A stretch of DNA of 55,724 nt from an uncultured Bacteroidales bacterium (GTDB lineage: Bacteria; Bacteroidota; Bacteroidia; Bacteroidales; WCHB1-69). A program made the position numbers and the translations under genes. The stretch covers positions 1-55,724 of the forward strand of contig ONAB01000023.1 of assembly GCA_900315705.1 (NCBI GenBank), in the 5' to 3' direction. Numbering within the stretch: the stretch's first letter is position 1; each line of letters opens with the position of its first letter. Positions 35,707-43,495 of the stretch are shown here, in pieces. The notes beneath the pieces are model-generated. The model was not told the DNA's origin. It ran no database searches and was given only the letters and a program-made list of their open reading frames with translations.

Positions 35707-37020
35707 TTATTTGTGGTTTTCGTGGAAGAGTTTCAGCCTCTCCTCCAGGATCGGGAACTGGCGGCGCGGGGTGAGGGAGACGCAGGCGCGGAGACCTTCG
35801 CCGCGTTCGCTGCCGCAGGTGACCAATGAGATGGCGCTGATGCCGTAGTAGAGGAACTCGCGCAACAGCTGGTCGCTGGTCATACCCGGGTAGGCCACCG
35901 TGAAGTAGAAACCGTCGGCCAATGCCTGGTCGCCGTCCTTGTCATAGACGATGACGAAACCGTTGTCAGTGAAGAGTTTCTTCATAATGGCGGCTTTCTC
36001 GCCGTACTCCTTCACGTCGTCGATATAGTTGTAGGTGCCGTCGTTGCAGGCCTTGAGGATGGCGGCCATCGCGTATTGCGCGGAGTGGGACACGCCGGAG
36101 CTGATGGCATACACGGTGCCGTAGATGATGGCGCGTCCGAGCTTGGCGTTGTTGAAGTAGGGCACAAGGTCGGGGAACTCGCGGCTGTACATCTTGTTGG
36201 AGAGGATGAGCAGGGCGATGCGCTCGCCGGCGTAGCTGAAGGCCTTGGAGCCGGAGATCATCAGCGCGTAGTTGTCGGTGTACTTGCCGACGGAGGGCTG
36301 GAAGGGCGGCACGCCGGGCGTGGAGATGTTGTGGCGGAAGTCCATCCCGAAGTAGGCGAGGTCCTCGAGCACGAACACGTCGTACTGGTTGGCGAGCTCA
36401 CCGATGATCTGGAGTTCTTCCTCGGTGAAGCAGATCCAGGAGGGGTTGTTGGGGTTGGAGTAGATGATGGTGTGGATGTGACCCTTCTGGAGGTAGCTTT
36501 CGAGTTTGGCACGGAGCTTCTGGCCGCGGTGCTCATACACGTCGAAGGTCTCGTACTTGAGGCCGAGCACGCGGTGCTGTTGTTTCTGGACGGGGAAGCC
36601 GGGGTCGATGAACAGGGTGGTGTCGCGTTCCTTGCGGGCGCGCACGAAGGTCATAAAGGAGGCCATACCGGCCATCATCGAGCCCACGGTGGGGATGCAG
36701 TTTTCAGGGTTCACGTCCAAATCGATGAAGTTCTTGACGAAGCGGGCGGCCTCTTTCTTGAGGTCGGGGATGCCTTCGATGTCAGGGTACAGGGCGGCGA
36801 CTCCCTTTTGGAGGGCCTGGATTTGGGCTTCCACGCCCACGTGGCAGGCGGGGAGGCCAGGGATGCCCATTTCCATTCTGACGAACTCCTTGCCGGACGC
36901 CTGTTCAATGTCATTGATGAGGCGTTTCACTTCACGGATGGAGGCTTTTCCGACTTCTTGGATGCCGCTGTTGGCGACAATCTTGTCAACGATTTCGACG
37001 GGGATGGGGGTGTTTTTCAT
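35707..37020 (-). CDS. Class I/II PLP-dependent aminotransferase
   Basis: 437 residues, fold type I. The PLP lysine is Lys259 in SGSKAFSYAGERIA; YSNPNNPSWICFTEEEL and VLEDLAYFGMD carry the conserved Asn and Asp/Tyr, and the carboxylate-binding Arg is near the C-terminus (GLRACVSLTP). It is likely an aspartate- or aromatic-type aminotransferase; the donor cannot be fixed. It has its own -7 box and terminator, so it is a single-gene unit. Confidence 0.9.
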   Translation of the reverse strand: MKNTPIPVEIVDKIVANSGIQEVGKASIREVKRLINDIEQASGKEFVRMEMGIPGLPACHVGVEAQIQALQKGVAALYPDIEGIPDLKKEAARFVKNFIDLDVNPENCIPTVGSMMAGMASFMTFVRARKERDTTLFIDPGFPVQKQQHRVLGLKYETFDVYEHRGQKLRAKLESYLQKGHIHTIIYSNPNNPSWICFTEEELQIIGELANQYDVFVLEDLAYFGMDFRHNISTPGVPPFQPSVGKYTDNYALMISGSKAFSYAGERIALLILSNKMYSREFPDLVPYFNNAKLGRAIIYGTVYAISSGVSHSAQYAMAAILKACNDGTYNYIDDVKEYGEKAAIMKKLFTDNGFVIVYDKDGDQALADGFYFTVAYPGMTSDQLLREFLYYGISAISLVTCGSERGEGLRACVSLTPRRQFPILEERLKLFHENHK

Positions 37021-37070
37021 AAAGGTTATTGTATTTTTGAGGTAAAATAAAAAGATCTTTTTTCAGGGTG

Positions 37071-37078
37071 CAAAGATA
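37071..37078 (-). promoter_or_regulatory. -7 box for the aminotransferase gene
   Basis: TATCTTTG on the minus strand, 51 bases before ATG 37020, directly next to the upstream terminator. Confidence 0.5.
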
Positions 37079-37112
37079 CAAAAAAAGGGCAACCGAGAGG
37101 TTGCCCTTTTTA
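37079..37112 (-). terminator. Terminator after the small lipoprotein gene
   Basis: AAGGGCAACC / GGTTGCCCTT stem with a 4-base loop, flanked by A and T runs on both sides; active for the minus-strand lipoprotein gene. Confidence 0.85.
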
Positions 37113-37129
37113 TGATGGGAGATAAGGGA

Positions 37130-37477
37130 TTATCTTCTTCTCTTGGTAGGAGTCGGAGCCTCGTTGATTTCCTTCACGGCCTCTTTCTCAACCTTGTCGA
37201 GAGCAGCGTTGCCGATGGCTTCGCCAGTCTTCTTGGCGTGTTCGCTCACGGTGGTGTTGGTCTTGGTAGTGGTGGTCGTGTTGTTCTTCTTGGCCGGGGT
37301 GGAAGTCTTTGCAGCGGGAGCGGGCTCCTCAGCCACGACGGGTTCTTCAACGACCGGTTCCTCGACGATTTGCTCAACGGCGACGGTGTCGACGGCGGGC
37401 TCTTCAACTTGTTTGTTCTTGTTGCCGCAAGCCACGAAAAGGCCGGCGCACAAAACTGCTAAGAATAATTTTTTCAT
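37130..37477 (-). CDS. Small low-complexity lipoprotein
   Basis: 115 residues. The lipobox is FVAC (Cys17). The mature part is a Pro/Glu/Val-rich stretch (EEPVVEEPVVAEEP), then a Thr/Lys tract (NNTTTTTKTNTT) and a basic end (TPTKRRR). No domain is recognisable; it could be a spacer-like periplasmic lipoprotein. The strong signal and tidy terminator support a real gene. Confidence 0.75.
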   Translation of the reverse strand: MKKLFLAVLCAGLFVACGNKNKQVEEPAVDTVAVEQIVEEPVVEEPVVAEEPAPAAKTSTPAKKNNTTTTTKTNTTVSEHAKKTGEAIGNAALDKVEKEAVKEINEAPTPTKRRR

Positions 37478-37514
37478 TTTTGGATTGAATTTAGGGTTTA
37501 TAATATGTCTTTAA

Positions 37515-38033
37515 TTATTTGGCAGGGACATAGGTGAGGGTGAAGGTGTAGGTGCCCTTGGCGGGAGCCTCGTCGTCGTTGAAGGTGTAGGTGATGACGA
37601 GTTCCTTGTTGGTCAGGCTGGAGATGGTGCAGGTTTCAACTTCAGCGTCATACATCATATTGCTGTTGTCGTAGAAGAAGGGGATTTGCATATTCAGCTT
37701 GCTCTGGTCGGCGCTGAGGTTCCAGTTGGCGATGACGGTGCTCTGATAACCATAGTCAGGAGCAGTCTTCGTGGCGGGATCGATGGTCATAATACCATTC
37801 TCCTTGAAGGTGATGATGTCGTCCATCTCTTCTTCATAGAGATAACCGTCCATCAGGTTGGCAGTGGAGCGGCCAGTGGAGAGTTCGTAAGCAGGATCAG
37901 AGGTGGCTGCGGAAAGCACCCAGCCCTTGGTTTGTTCGGTCAGGATTTCGGTGTAGGTCTTGTCACCACCGCAGGAGGTGAAACCGAGGATGATCATAGC
38001 AGCAGCTGCTAACACTAAAAAAGTTTTCTTCAT
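37515..38033 (-). CDS. Lipocalin-like lipoprotein
   Basis: 172 residues with lipobox FTSC (Cys21). The body (LTEQTKGWVLSAATSDP, IITFKENGIMTIDP, WNLSADQSKLNMQI, ELVITYTF) matches the pattern of small lipocalin-like domains common in Bacteroidales lipoproteins. Ligand and function unknown. It has a -7 box at 38089-38096 and may be co-transcribed with the next lipoprotein gene, 37 bases on. Confidence 0.8.
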   Translation of the reverse strand: MKKTFLVLAAAAMIILGFTSCGGDKTYTEILTEQTKGWVLSAATSDPAYELSTGRSTANLMDGYLYEEEMDDIITFKENGIMTIDPATKTAPDYGYQSTVIANWNLSADQSKLNMQIPFFYDNSNMMYDAEVETCTISSLTNKELVITYTFNDDEAPAKGTYTFTLTYVPAK

Positions 38034-38088
38034 TTTTTTGTAATTTTAAAGTTTTTAAATTAGAGTTTTCTTATTTTGGAAAAGTGCG

Positions 38089-38096
38089 CAAAAATA
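38089..38096 (-). promoter_or_regulatory. -7 box for the lipocalin-like lipoprotein gene
   Basis: TATTTTTG on the minus strand, 55 bases before ATG 38033, in the 277-base AT-rich divergent spacer before exbB. A weaker plus-strand box (TACTTTAG, 38190-38197) may serve exbB. Confidence 0.45.
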
Positions 38097-38310
38097 TACT
38101 TTTTTTGATATGCGAAATCTTAAAAAAACATAAAAGTATATTTATGTAAAAAAAAGGAAAAAAATGCGGGAAGAGTGAAAAAAAAATTGTACTTTAGCGG
38201 CCTTAAAATGAAAGTGGGGAAGAATGTGTGCGGTTTTCTACTAATTATTTGACATACAATAAGATAATATACAAACAAATAATCATTAAAATTAAAATCC
38301 AAAAGTTATT

Positions 38311-39126
38311 ATGAAAAGATTAGTCGCTTTACTTACCGTCTTTGGTCTTTTGACCTTCGGTATTGCAAACAACGCATTTGCCCAAAAGAACCAGCCCAAG
38401 AAGGATGCCCCCACCGAACAGGTGGTTGACACTCCTGCCGTGGCAACCGAAACCGCAGCCCAGGCCGAGTTGGCCACCGACCCTGATGACGCCGTCAACC
38501 AAGGTCTCCACTACACGCTGAAGGACAAATTCATTCAGGGCGGTGCCGTTTGGATGACCCCGGTGCTCATCTGCTTGATCCTCGGTCTTGCATTTGTCAT
38601 CGAGCGTATTTTCTACCTCAACCTCTCTTCCGTGAACTCCAAGAAACTGCTTGACAAACTCGAGGATGCCCTCAAGAACGGTGGCGTCGAGAAAGCCAAA
38701 GAGCTCTGCCGCGACACCAAAGGACCCCTTGCCGCTGTCTTCTACCAAGGTCTCGACCGCTACGACGAAGGCCTCGACTCTGTTGAAAAGGCTGTTGTCT
38801 CCTACGGTGGTGTCCAAATGGCCAAACTCGAAACCAATCTCCAGTGGATTAGCCTGTTCATCGCCCTTTCCCCGTCCTTGGGTTTCTTGGGTACCGTCAT
38901 CGGTATGGTCCAGGCATTCGATGATATCGAGCGCGCAGGTGATATCTCCCCGACCATCGTCGCCGGCGGTATGAAAGTGGCTTTGTTGACCACCGTCTTC
39001 GGTTTGATCTCCGCTATGATCCTCCAAGTCTTCTATAACTACCTGCTCACCAAGGTTGACAGCATCGTGAACGATATGGAAGACGCCACCATCTCCTTTA
39101 TGGATATCCTGGTGAAAAACAAATAA
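38311..39126 (+). CDS. exbB: ExbB/TolQ/MotA-family proton channel
   Basis: 271 residues. The first about 25 form a signal-like segment followed by a Pro/Ala/Thr-rich periplasmic stretch to about 65, an N-terminal extension common in Bacteroidetes ExbB. The core has three membrane helices (about 80-102, 170-195 and 215-245), with the conserved SPSLGFLGTVIGMVQAF motif that lines the proton path. With ExbD it uses the proton gradient to power TonB-type transporters at the outer membrane. First gene of a four-gene unit. Confidence 0.93.
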   Translation: MKRLVALLTVFGLLTFGIANNAFAQKNQPKKDAPTEQVVDTPAVATETAAQAELATDPDDAVNQGLHYTLKDKFIQGGAVWMTPVLICLILGLAFVIERIFYLNLSSVNSKKLLDKLEDALKNGGVEKAKELCRDTKGPLAAVFYQGLDRYDEGLDSVEKAVVSYGGVQMAKLETNLQWISLFIALSPSLGFLGTVIGMVQAFDDIERAGDISPTIVAGGMKVALLTTVFGLISAMILQVFYNYLLTKVDSIVNDMEDATISFMDILVKNK

Positions 39127-39189
39127 TTCAAAATAGTACATTAATATATATACTATTTTATTATTAAACCCTATTTAAAACGCTTTGTA

Positions 39190-40140
39190 ATGAAGAACAA
39201 GATTGTAAACATCATCATATTTGCAGTTGCCATCTTGGATTGCCTTCTCGCCCTGTTCTTCGCCTTCCGGTTTGACGATCAGAAGAAGGATAATTTCGTC
39301 CAGGCACAGCAAATCCAGAGCAATTGCCCGCAGTTGCTCACAGATTTGCAGGCTGCAACTACTGAAACCCTCCCCGCAGTCGTGGAAACCTATCAGACCA
39401 ACCTGAGAAACTTCAACGACTCCCTCAACAGCGTCCAATTGCAAAAGGATATCCTCTACACCTATCTGAGCGACCTGAAGTCCTTGACCGACGAGGCCAA
39501 GTTTGAAGACTACAAGGCCAACTTCGCCACCCGCGCCGAAAGCCTCTTCGCCAAATGCGACAACAAACAGGCCCTCGTGGATGGCTTCAACAAGGTGAAC
39601 TCCTTCAAGGACCTCGAATCTTGCATCAATGATGTTGAGAAACAGTACAACGCGATGAAGCAGGATTACCTGCAGAACCGCAACTACCTCAAGGCTGCCA
39701 ACGCCCTCGTCGGCAGAGCCGATATGATCAACACCTCCGCCTCCGAGACCAAGAAGACGGCCGACCTTACCGATTTGCAAAACGACCTCAAGGCCTTCAA
39801 GTCCAACGCCAAGCTGGAGAATGCCTTCATCTTCGTGGCTTACTTGCTGCTCGGTGTCACTGTCTTTATGATGCTCTTCTTCGCCTTGACCAGAATTGTC
39901 AAGGAGTTCAAGACCTCCTACAAGATCCTCGTGGTGCTGGCTCTCTTTGCAGTCATCGTGTTCATCGGCTACGCCATCGGTTCCCCGGTGCTGACGCCCA
40001 GCGCTATCAAAGCCGGCCTCTCCTCCTCCGGGTTCAAGATGGTCAATGCAGCCGCATTCACCTTATATGTTAGTTTGATCACCGCTCTGCTGGCCATCAT
40101 CGGGACGAGCATTGTGAGCGCTGTTAAAAATAGAAAGTAA
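39190..40140 (+). CDS. Unknown membrane protein of the Exb cassette
   Basis: 316 residues. One helix at about 7-27 is followed by a long, mostly helical periplasmic part (about 30-205, coiled-coil-like, with TDLQAATTETLPAVVETYQ), then three helices at about 212-235, 243-263 and 285-308. No known domain was recognised. It sits between exbB and the two exbD genes, with exbD starting 2 bases after its stop, so it is probably an added part of the energy-transducing motor. A role in assembly or in coupling to the wall is inference. Confidence 0.85.
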   Translation: MKNKIVNIIIFAVAILDCLLALFFAFRFDDQKKDNFVQAQQIQSNCPQLLTDLQAATTETLPAVVETYQTNLRNFNDSLNSVQLQKDILYTYLSDLKSLTDEAKFEDYKANFATRAESLFAKCDNKQALVDGFNKVNSFKDLESCINDVEKQYNAMKQDYLQNRNYLKAANALVGRADMINTSASETKKTADLTDLQNDLKAFKSNAKLENAFIFVAYLLLGVTVFMMLFFALTRIVKEFKTSYKILVVLALFAVIVFIGYAIGSPVLTPSAIKAGLSSSGFKMVNAAAFTLYVSLITALLAIIGTSIVSAVKNRK

Positions 40141-40142
40141 TT

Positions 40143-40733
40143 ATGGCAAAAAGAAAAACACCGGGACTGAATACAGGTGCAATGTCAGATATTTCGTTTC
40201 TGCTGTTGACCTTTTTCTTGCTGACCTCCTCCATTAACACGGAGCAGGGCATCCCTCGTAAACTTCCGCCCCCAAAGAATGATGACTCCAAGGAGGTGAA
40301 AGTTGACATTAACAGGCGTAATGTCCTGAACGTGTTGGTGAATTTCCGTGATGAAATCTCTGTGAACGGCGATGTCATAATGATTACCGAGTTGAAAGAC
40401 AAGGCCAAAGAGTTCTTTGCCAACCCGACCAACGACCCGTCGTTGCCGGAGAAGCAGAGCAAGTCCATCGATGGACTCGGCGACTTTGCCGTTTCCAAGG
40501 GCGTTGTCTCCCTGACTAACGACCAGGGCACGAGCTACAACACCTATGTGATGGTGCAGAATGAACTGCAGCGCGCTGTCAACGAGCTGCGCGACGAGAC
40601 CGCTCTCCAGTATTTCGGCAAAAAATACAATGCACTCGATTCTTCTGCACAACGTGCCATCACCACGGCTATCCCTATGAGCATTTCCGAAGCCCCGCCT
40701 ATTGACTATAGCAACACGGGTGCCGCCAAATAA
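40143..40733 (+). CDS. exbD: ExbD/TolR-family biopolymer transporter, copy 1
   Basis: 196 residues: one N-terminal membrane helix with the functional Asp (GAMSDISFLLLTFFLL), then a periplasmic domain. Longer than E. coli ExbD (141) because of an insertion at about 95-135. It works with ExbB as the proton-driven rotor. A second, different exbD follows. Confidence 0.92.
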   Translation: MAKRKTPGLNTGAMSDISFLLLTFFLLTSSINTEQGIPRKLPPPKNDDSKEVKVDINRRNVLNVLVNFRDEISVNGDVIMITELKDKAKEFFANPTNDPSLPEKQSKSIDGLGDFAVSKGVVSLTNDQGTSYNTYVMVQNELQRAVNELRDETALQYFGKKYNALDSSAQRAITTAIPMSISEAPPIDYSNTGAAK

Positions 40734-40753
40734 CCTTAAAAACTGAAAAGATT

Positions 40754-41239
40754 ATGGCAAGATTTAAAAAAGCGGGAAAAAAAGAGACCCCGGAACTCAA
40801 TATGGGTTCTATGTCTGATATTATCTTTATGTTCCTCTTCTTCTTTATGGTGATCACCACGATGCGTGAGGCTACCCTGAAAGTGAAACTTACAGCCCCT
40901 CAAGCCACTGAAATCCAGAAGTTGGAGAAGAAATCCCTTGTGGCCAATATTTATGTCGGCAAGCCCCTCTCTCCCAATGAGAACACGCTTCCTCCCGGCG
41001 AGGTCTCCGTTCAGCTGAACGACCAGACCATCAAGTCCGAGGAACTCGTGTCGGACGTTCGTGACTTCATCGGTACCGAAAAGGAGTCTCGTGACGCCCA
41101 GGACCGCGACAAATTGACCTTCTCCCTCAAAGTTGACAAGGATGTGCAGATGCGTTATGTCAATACCATCAAGCAAGAGTTGCGTAAGAACAACGCCTTG
41201 AAAATCAACTACGCTGCAAGTAAAAAAGTTGAAAAATAA
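40754..41239 (+). CDS. exbD: ExbD/TolR-family biopolymer transporter, copy 2
   Basis: 161 residues: N-terminal helix with Asp (GSMSDIIFMFLFFFMVITT) and a periplasmic domain rich in Lys/Glu. Only the helix and its flank resemble copy 1, so the two may form a hetero-pair. Bacteroidetes often carry two exbD genes together. tonB is not in the window. Confidence 0.92.
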   Translation: MARFKKAGKKETPELNMGSMSDIIFMFLFFFMVITTMREATLKVKLTAPQATEIQKLEKKSLVANIYVGKPLSPNENTLPPGEVSVQLNDQTIKSEELVSDVRDFIGTEKESRDAQDRDKLTFSLKVDKDVQMRYVNTIKQELRKNNALKINYAASKKVEK

Positions 41240-41247
41240 TAAATTAA

Positions 41248-41288
41248 GGAGTCGGATGGTGGATTATACACTCATCTGACTCCCTTTT
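41248..41288 (+). terminator. Terminator-like hairpin after exbD
   Basis: GGAGTCGGATG and CATCTGACTCC (41248-41283, one mismatch, 14-base loop) followed by CTTTTG; a moderate terminator. Confidence 0.6.
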
Positions 41289-41328
41289 GTTTCAAAAATC
41301 CTTAATGTATAATTAAAAAATAAAGGCT

Positions 41329-43386
41329 ATGAAAAAACTTTTACTTCTTACCGCCGCTTTGTTCTTCGTGGGCGCTGCTTTTGCCCAGCAGAATGCGGTT
41401 TTGATGACCAGACAGCAGGCTGCTAGACTCAACTGCTCTGTTCCTCTTCACTACACCCAGCCCGCTGCTCCTGCAGCTGTTATCAGCCACTCCACTCGTG
41501 GTGATGTGGCTCCGTACAACACCATCGGCCAGACCCGCTATGATATGCAGACCAATGGCTGTATGATGCAACGTCTGGTGACGTTCAACGACGGCACCAT
41601 CGGCGCTACCTGGACCACCTGTGGTACTTCTTCCACTTCCCGTGGCTCCGGCTACAACTACTATGATGGCACCCAATGGACTCGTGGTAACGGCAACTCT
41701 GCCCCGATAGACAGAATTGAGAGCGTCCGTGCTGGCTGGCCTGCAATGGCTCCCCTTGGCACCAACGGCGAAATCGTTGTTTCCCACAACGGTTCCACTG
41801 GCCTGCTCATCAATGTGCGTCCCCAAAAGGGTACTGGTGCTTGGACCGAGACCGTGCTTCAAGGTCCCTCCATTTATGACAGCTATATCGGTGGAAACAG
41901 CACCGCCCTTCTGTGGCCCTCTGTCGCCACGAATGGCAATACCATCCACTTGATCGCTTGCACCGAGTCTGACACTGTTTCCCTCTACCAGGGTATTCAG
42001 ACCTGCTTGGTGTACTACAGAGGTACCTACAATCCTTCTGACAACACCATCGCTTGGGAGAATCCCCGCATTGTTGGTGATATGGCCAACCACCTGGATT
42101 GGTATGACAACTTCAGCGGCGACAGCTATGTGATCGTGGCTAACGGCAATACCGTGGCTGTGGTCTATGCTGAGGCTTGGACCGACGCCTTTATGTGGAA
42201 GAGCACCGACAATGGTGAGAACTGGACCACCACCACGATTGTCAATTCCGTGGTTCCCGATAACTTCACCGAAGCTACTGATTTTATTGACACCGCTGGT
42301 GGCGCCGCTTATGTCACCGACGGTTCTTTTGCCGCTGCTATCGACGCCAATGGCAAAGTGCACGCTGCTTTCGGTCTTACTGGTGTGGCTAACCCTGAAC
42401 TCGGCGACGGTTATATTACCATTTATTATGGTATCGACGGCTTGTTCTACTGGAATGAGGATATGCCCACTTTCAATGCCCAGACCAAGAACCAACTCAA
42501 TCCTGACACCCTGGAAGCTAACGGATATCCCTTCTTCTCTCGCGTTGACCTCGACGGCAATGACGGTGTCTATATCCTCTCTCAAGGTACTACCAGCGAC
42601 ACCTATTCTTTCGACGACTATCACCGTGCTGGTATGACCTCTATGCCTTCCTTGGCAGTTGATGGCAACAACGTCTATCTGATTTATGCTTCTTGCCTTG
42701 AATATCCTTTCTTGGGTGTTGATGCTTCCAACACGACGAGATATTATCGTGGTATCTTCGGTGCCAAGTCCACCAATGGTGGTGCTTCTTTCGAAGACGG
42801 CATCAGCTGGCTCTCTTACAACAAGTCTTGTTTCTACATTGACTGGGCTCAATATGACTGGACTCCTGAATCTTCTGAATGGAATGACGGCAGCATCGAG
42901 ATGGAAGGCGAAAACGTTTATCCCTCCCTTGCTCAGAATGTGGTCAACGGCAAGCTGAATATGATTTGGCACAGCGACTACTTCCCTGGCAATGCTGGCG
43001 GTAGCATCTCCCAGAATGACCCCACCAAGGTCTTCTTCACCTCCATTGACGCTAACCAACTGGGTGTGATGAACAACACCGAGGAAGTTTGTCAAGGTAT
43101 GTGGATTGACCACACTGGCATCGCTGACAACACCCTTTCCGGTATGAAACTCTACCCGAACCCCGCTACCGACAATGTGACTGTCGCTTTCGCCGCTACT
43201 GAAAGCGCCAACGCCACGCTCTCCATCTACAATCTGATGGGTCAGCAAGTCTATGCTGAGAGCATCGTCGTGAACGAAGGCAACAATATGGTCAGAGTCA
43301 GCACCTCTGCTTTGCAGGCTGGTGTCTATATGGTCAACATTAAGACCAACCAAGGCACTTCCACTCAGAAGCTGATTGTGAAGTAA
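41329..43386 (+). CDS. Large secreted protein with T9SS sorting domain, propeller-like
   Basis: 685 residues. A signal peptide ends near GAAFAQ (20). The body has Asp-box-like motifs (KSTDNGENWTTT, AKSTNGGASFEDG) and repeated G-x-x-W strands, suggesting a sialidase-type beta-propeller that binds or cuts a surface polymer; no catalytic set was confirmed. The last about 80 residues are a T9SS type A sorting domain (LYPNPATDNVTVAF ... GVYMVNIKT ... KLIVK). Codon use is strongly biased: TTA, CTA and TCA are nearly absent after the first codons, leaving a 700-codon open frame on the other strand. That suggests high expression. Confidence 0.88.
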   Translation: MKKLLLLTAALFFVGAAFAQQNAVLMTRQQAARLNCSVPLHYTQPAAPAAVISHSTRGDVAPYNTIGQTRYDMQTNGCMMQRLVTFNDGTIGATWTTCGTSSTSRGSGYNYYDGTQWTRGNGNSAPIDRIESVRAGWPAMAPLGTNGEIVVSHNGSTGLLINVRPQKGTGAWTETVLQGPSIYDSYIGGNSTALLWPSVATNGNTIHLIACTESDTVSLYQGIQTCLVYYRGTYNPSDNTIAWENPRIVGDMANHLDWYDNFSGDSYVIVANGNTVAVVYAEAWTDAFMWKSTDNGENWTTTTIVNSVVPDNFTEATDFIDTAGGAAYVTDGSFAAAIDANGKVHAAFGLTGVANPELGDGYITIYYGIDGLFYWNEDMPTFNAQTKNQLNPDTLEANGYPFFSRVDLDGNDGVYILSQGTTSDTYSFDDYHRAGMTSMPSLAVDGNNVYLIYASCLEYPFLGVDASNTTRYYRGIFGAKSTNGGASFEDGISWLSYNKSCFYIDWAQYDWTPESSEWNDGSIEMEGENVYPSLAQNVVNGKLNMIWHSDYFPGNAGGSISQNDPTKVFFTSIDANQLGVMNNTEEVCQGMWIDHTGIADNTLSGMKLYPNPATDNVTVAFAATESANATLSIYNLMGQQVYAESIVVNEGNNMVRVSTSALQAGVYMVNIKTNQGTSTQKLIVK

Positions 43387-43405
43387 TCCTTCTCCATAAC
43401 ACCAT

Positions 43406-43437
43406 AAAAAAGCAGGCCCAACGGCCTGCTTTTTTTT
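43406..43437. terminator. Bidirectional terminator after the T9SS protein gene
   Basis: AGCAGGCC-caac-GGCCTGCT perfect stem (43411-43430) with A-run before and TTTTTTT after; lies between convergent genes. Confidence 0.9.
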
Positions 43438-43469
43438 GTGCAATGGATTGAATTTGTCCGATGTTGTAA

Positions 43470-43490
43470 AGCCGTCACAATGTGGCGGCT
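43470..43490. repeat. Second copy of the AGCCG..CACAATGTG hairpin element
   Basis: AGCCGTCAC-AAT-GTGGCGGCT near-palindrome. The same core occurs at 9199-9223. In this copy it has no long T-run and lies between convergent genes. Confidence 0.75.
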
Positions 43491-43495
43491 CTACA

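Noticed and set aside
41341-43443. 700-codon open frame opposite the T9SS protein gene
   Set aside because: It is in codon register with the real gene and open only because TTA, CTA and TCA are avoided; no signal, domain or promoter.
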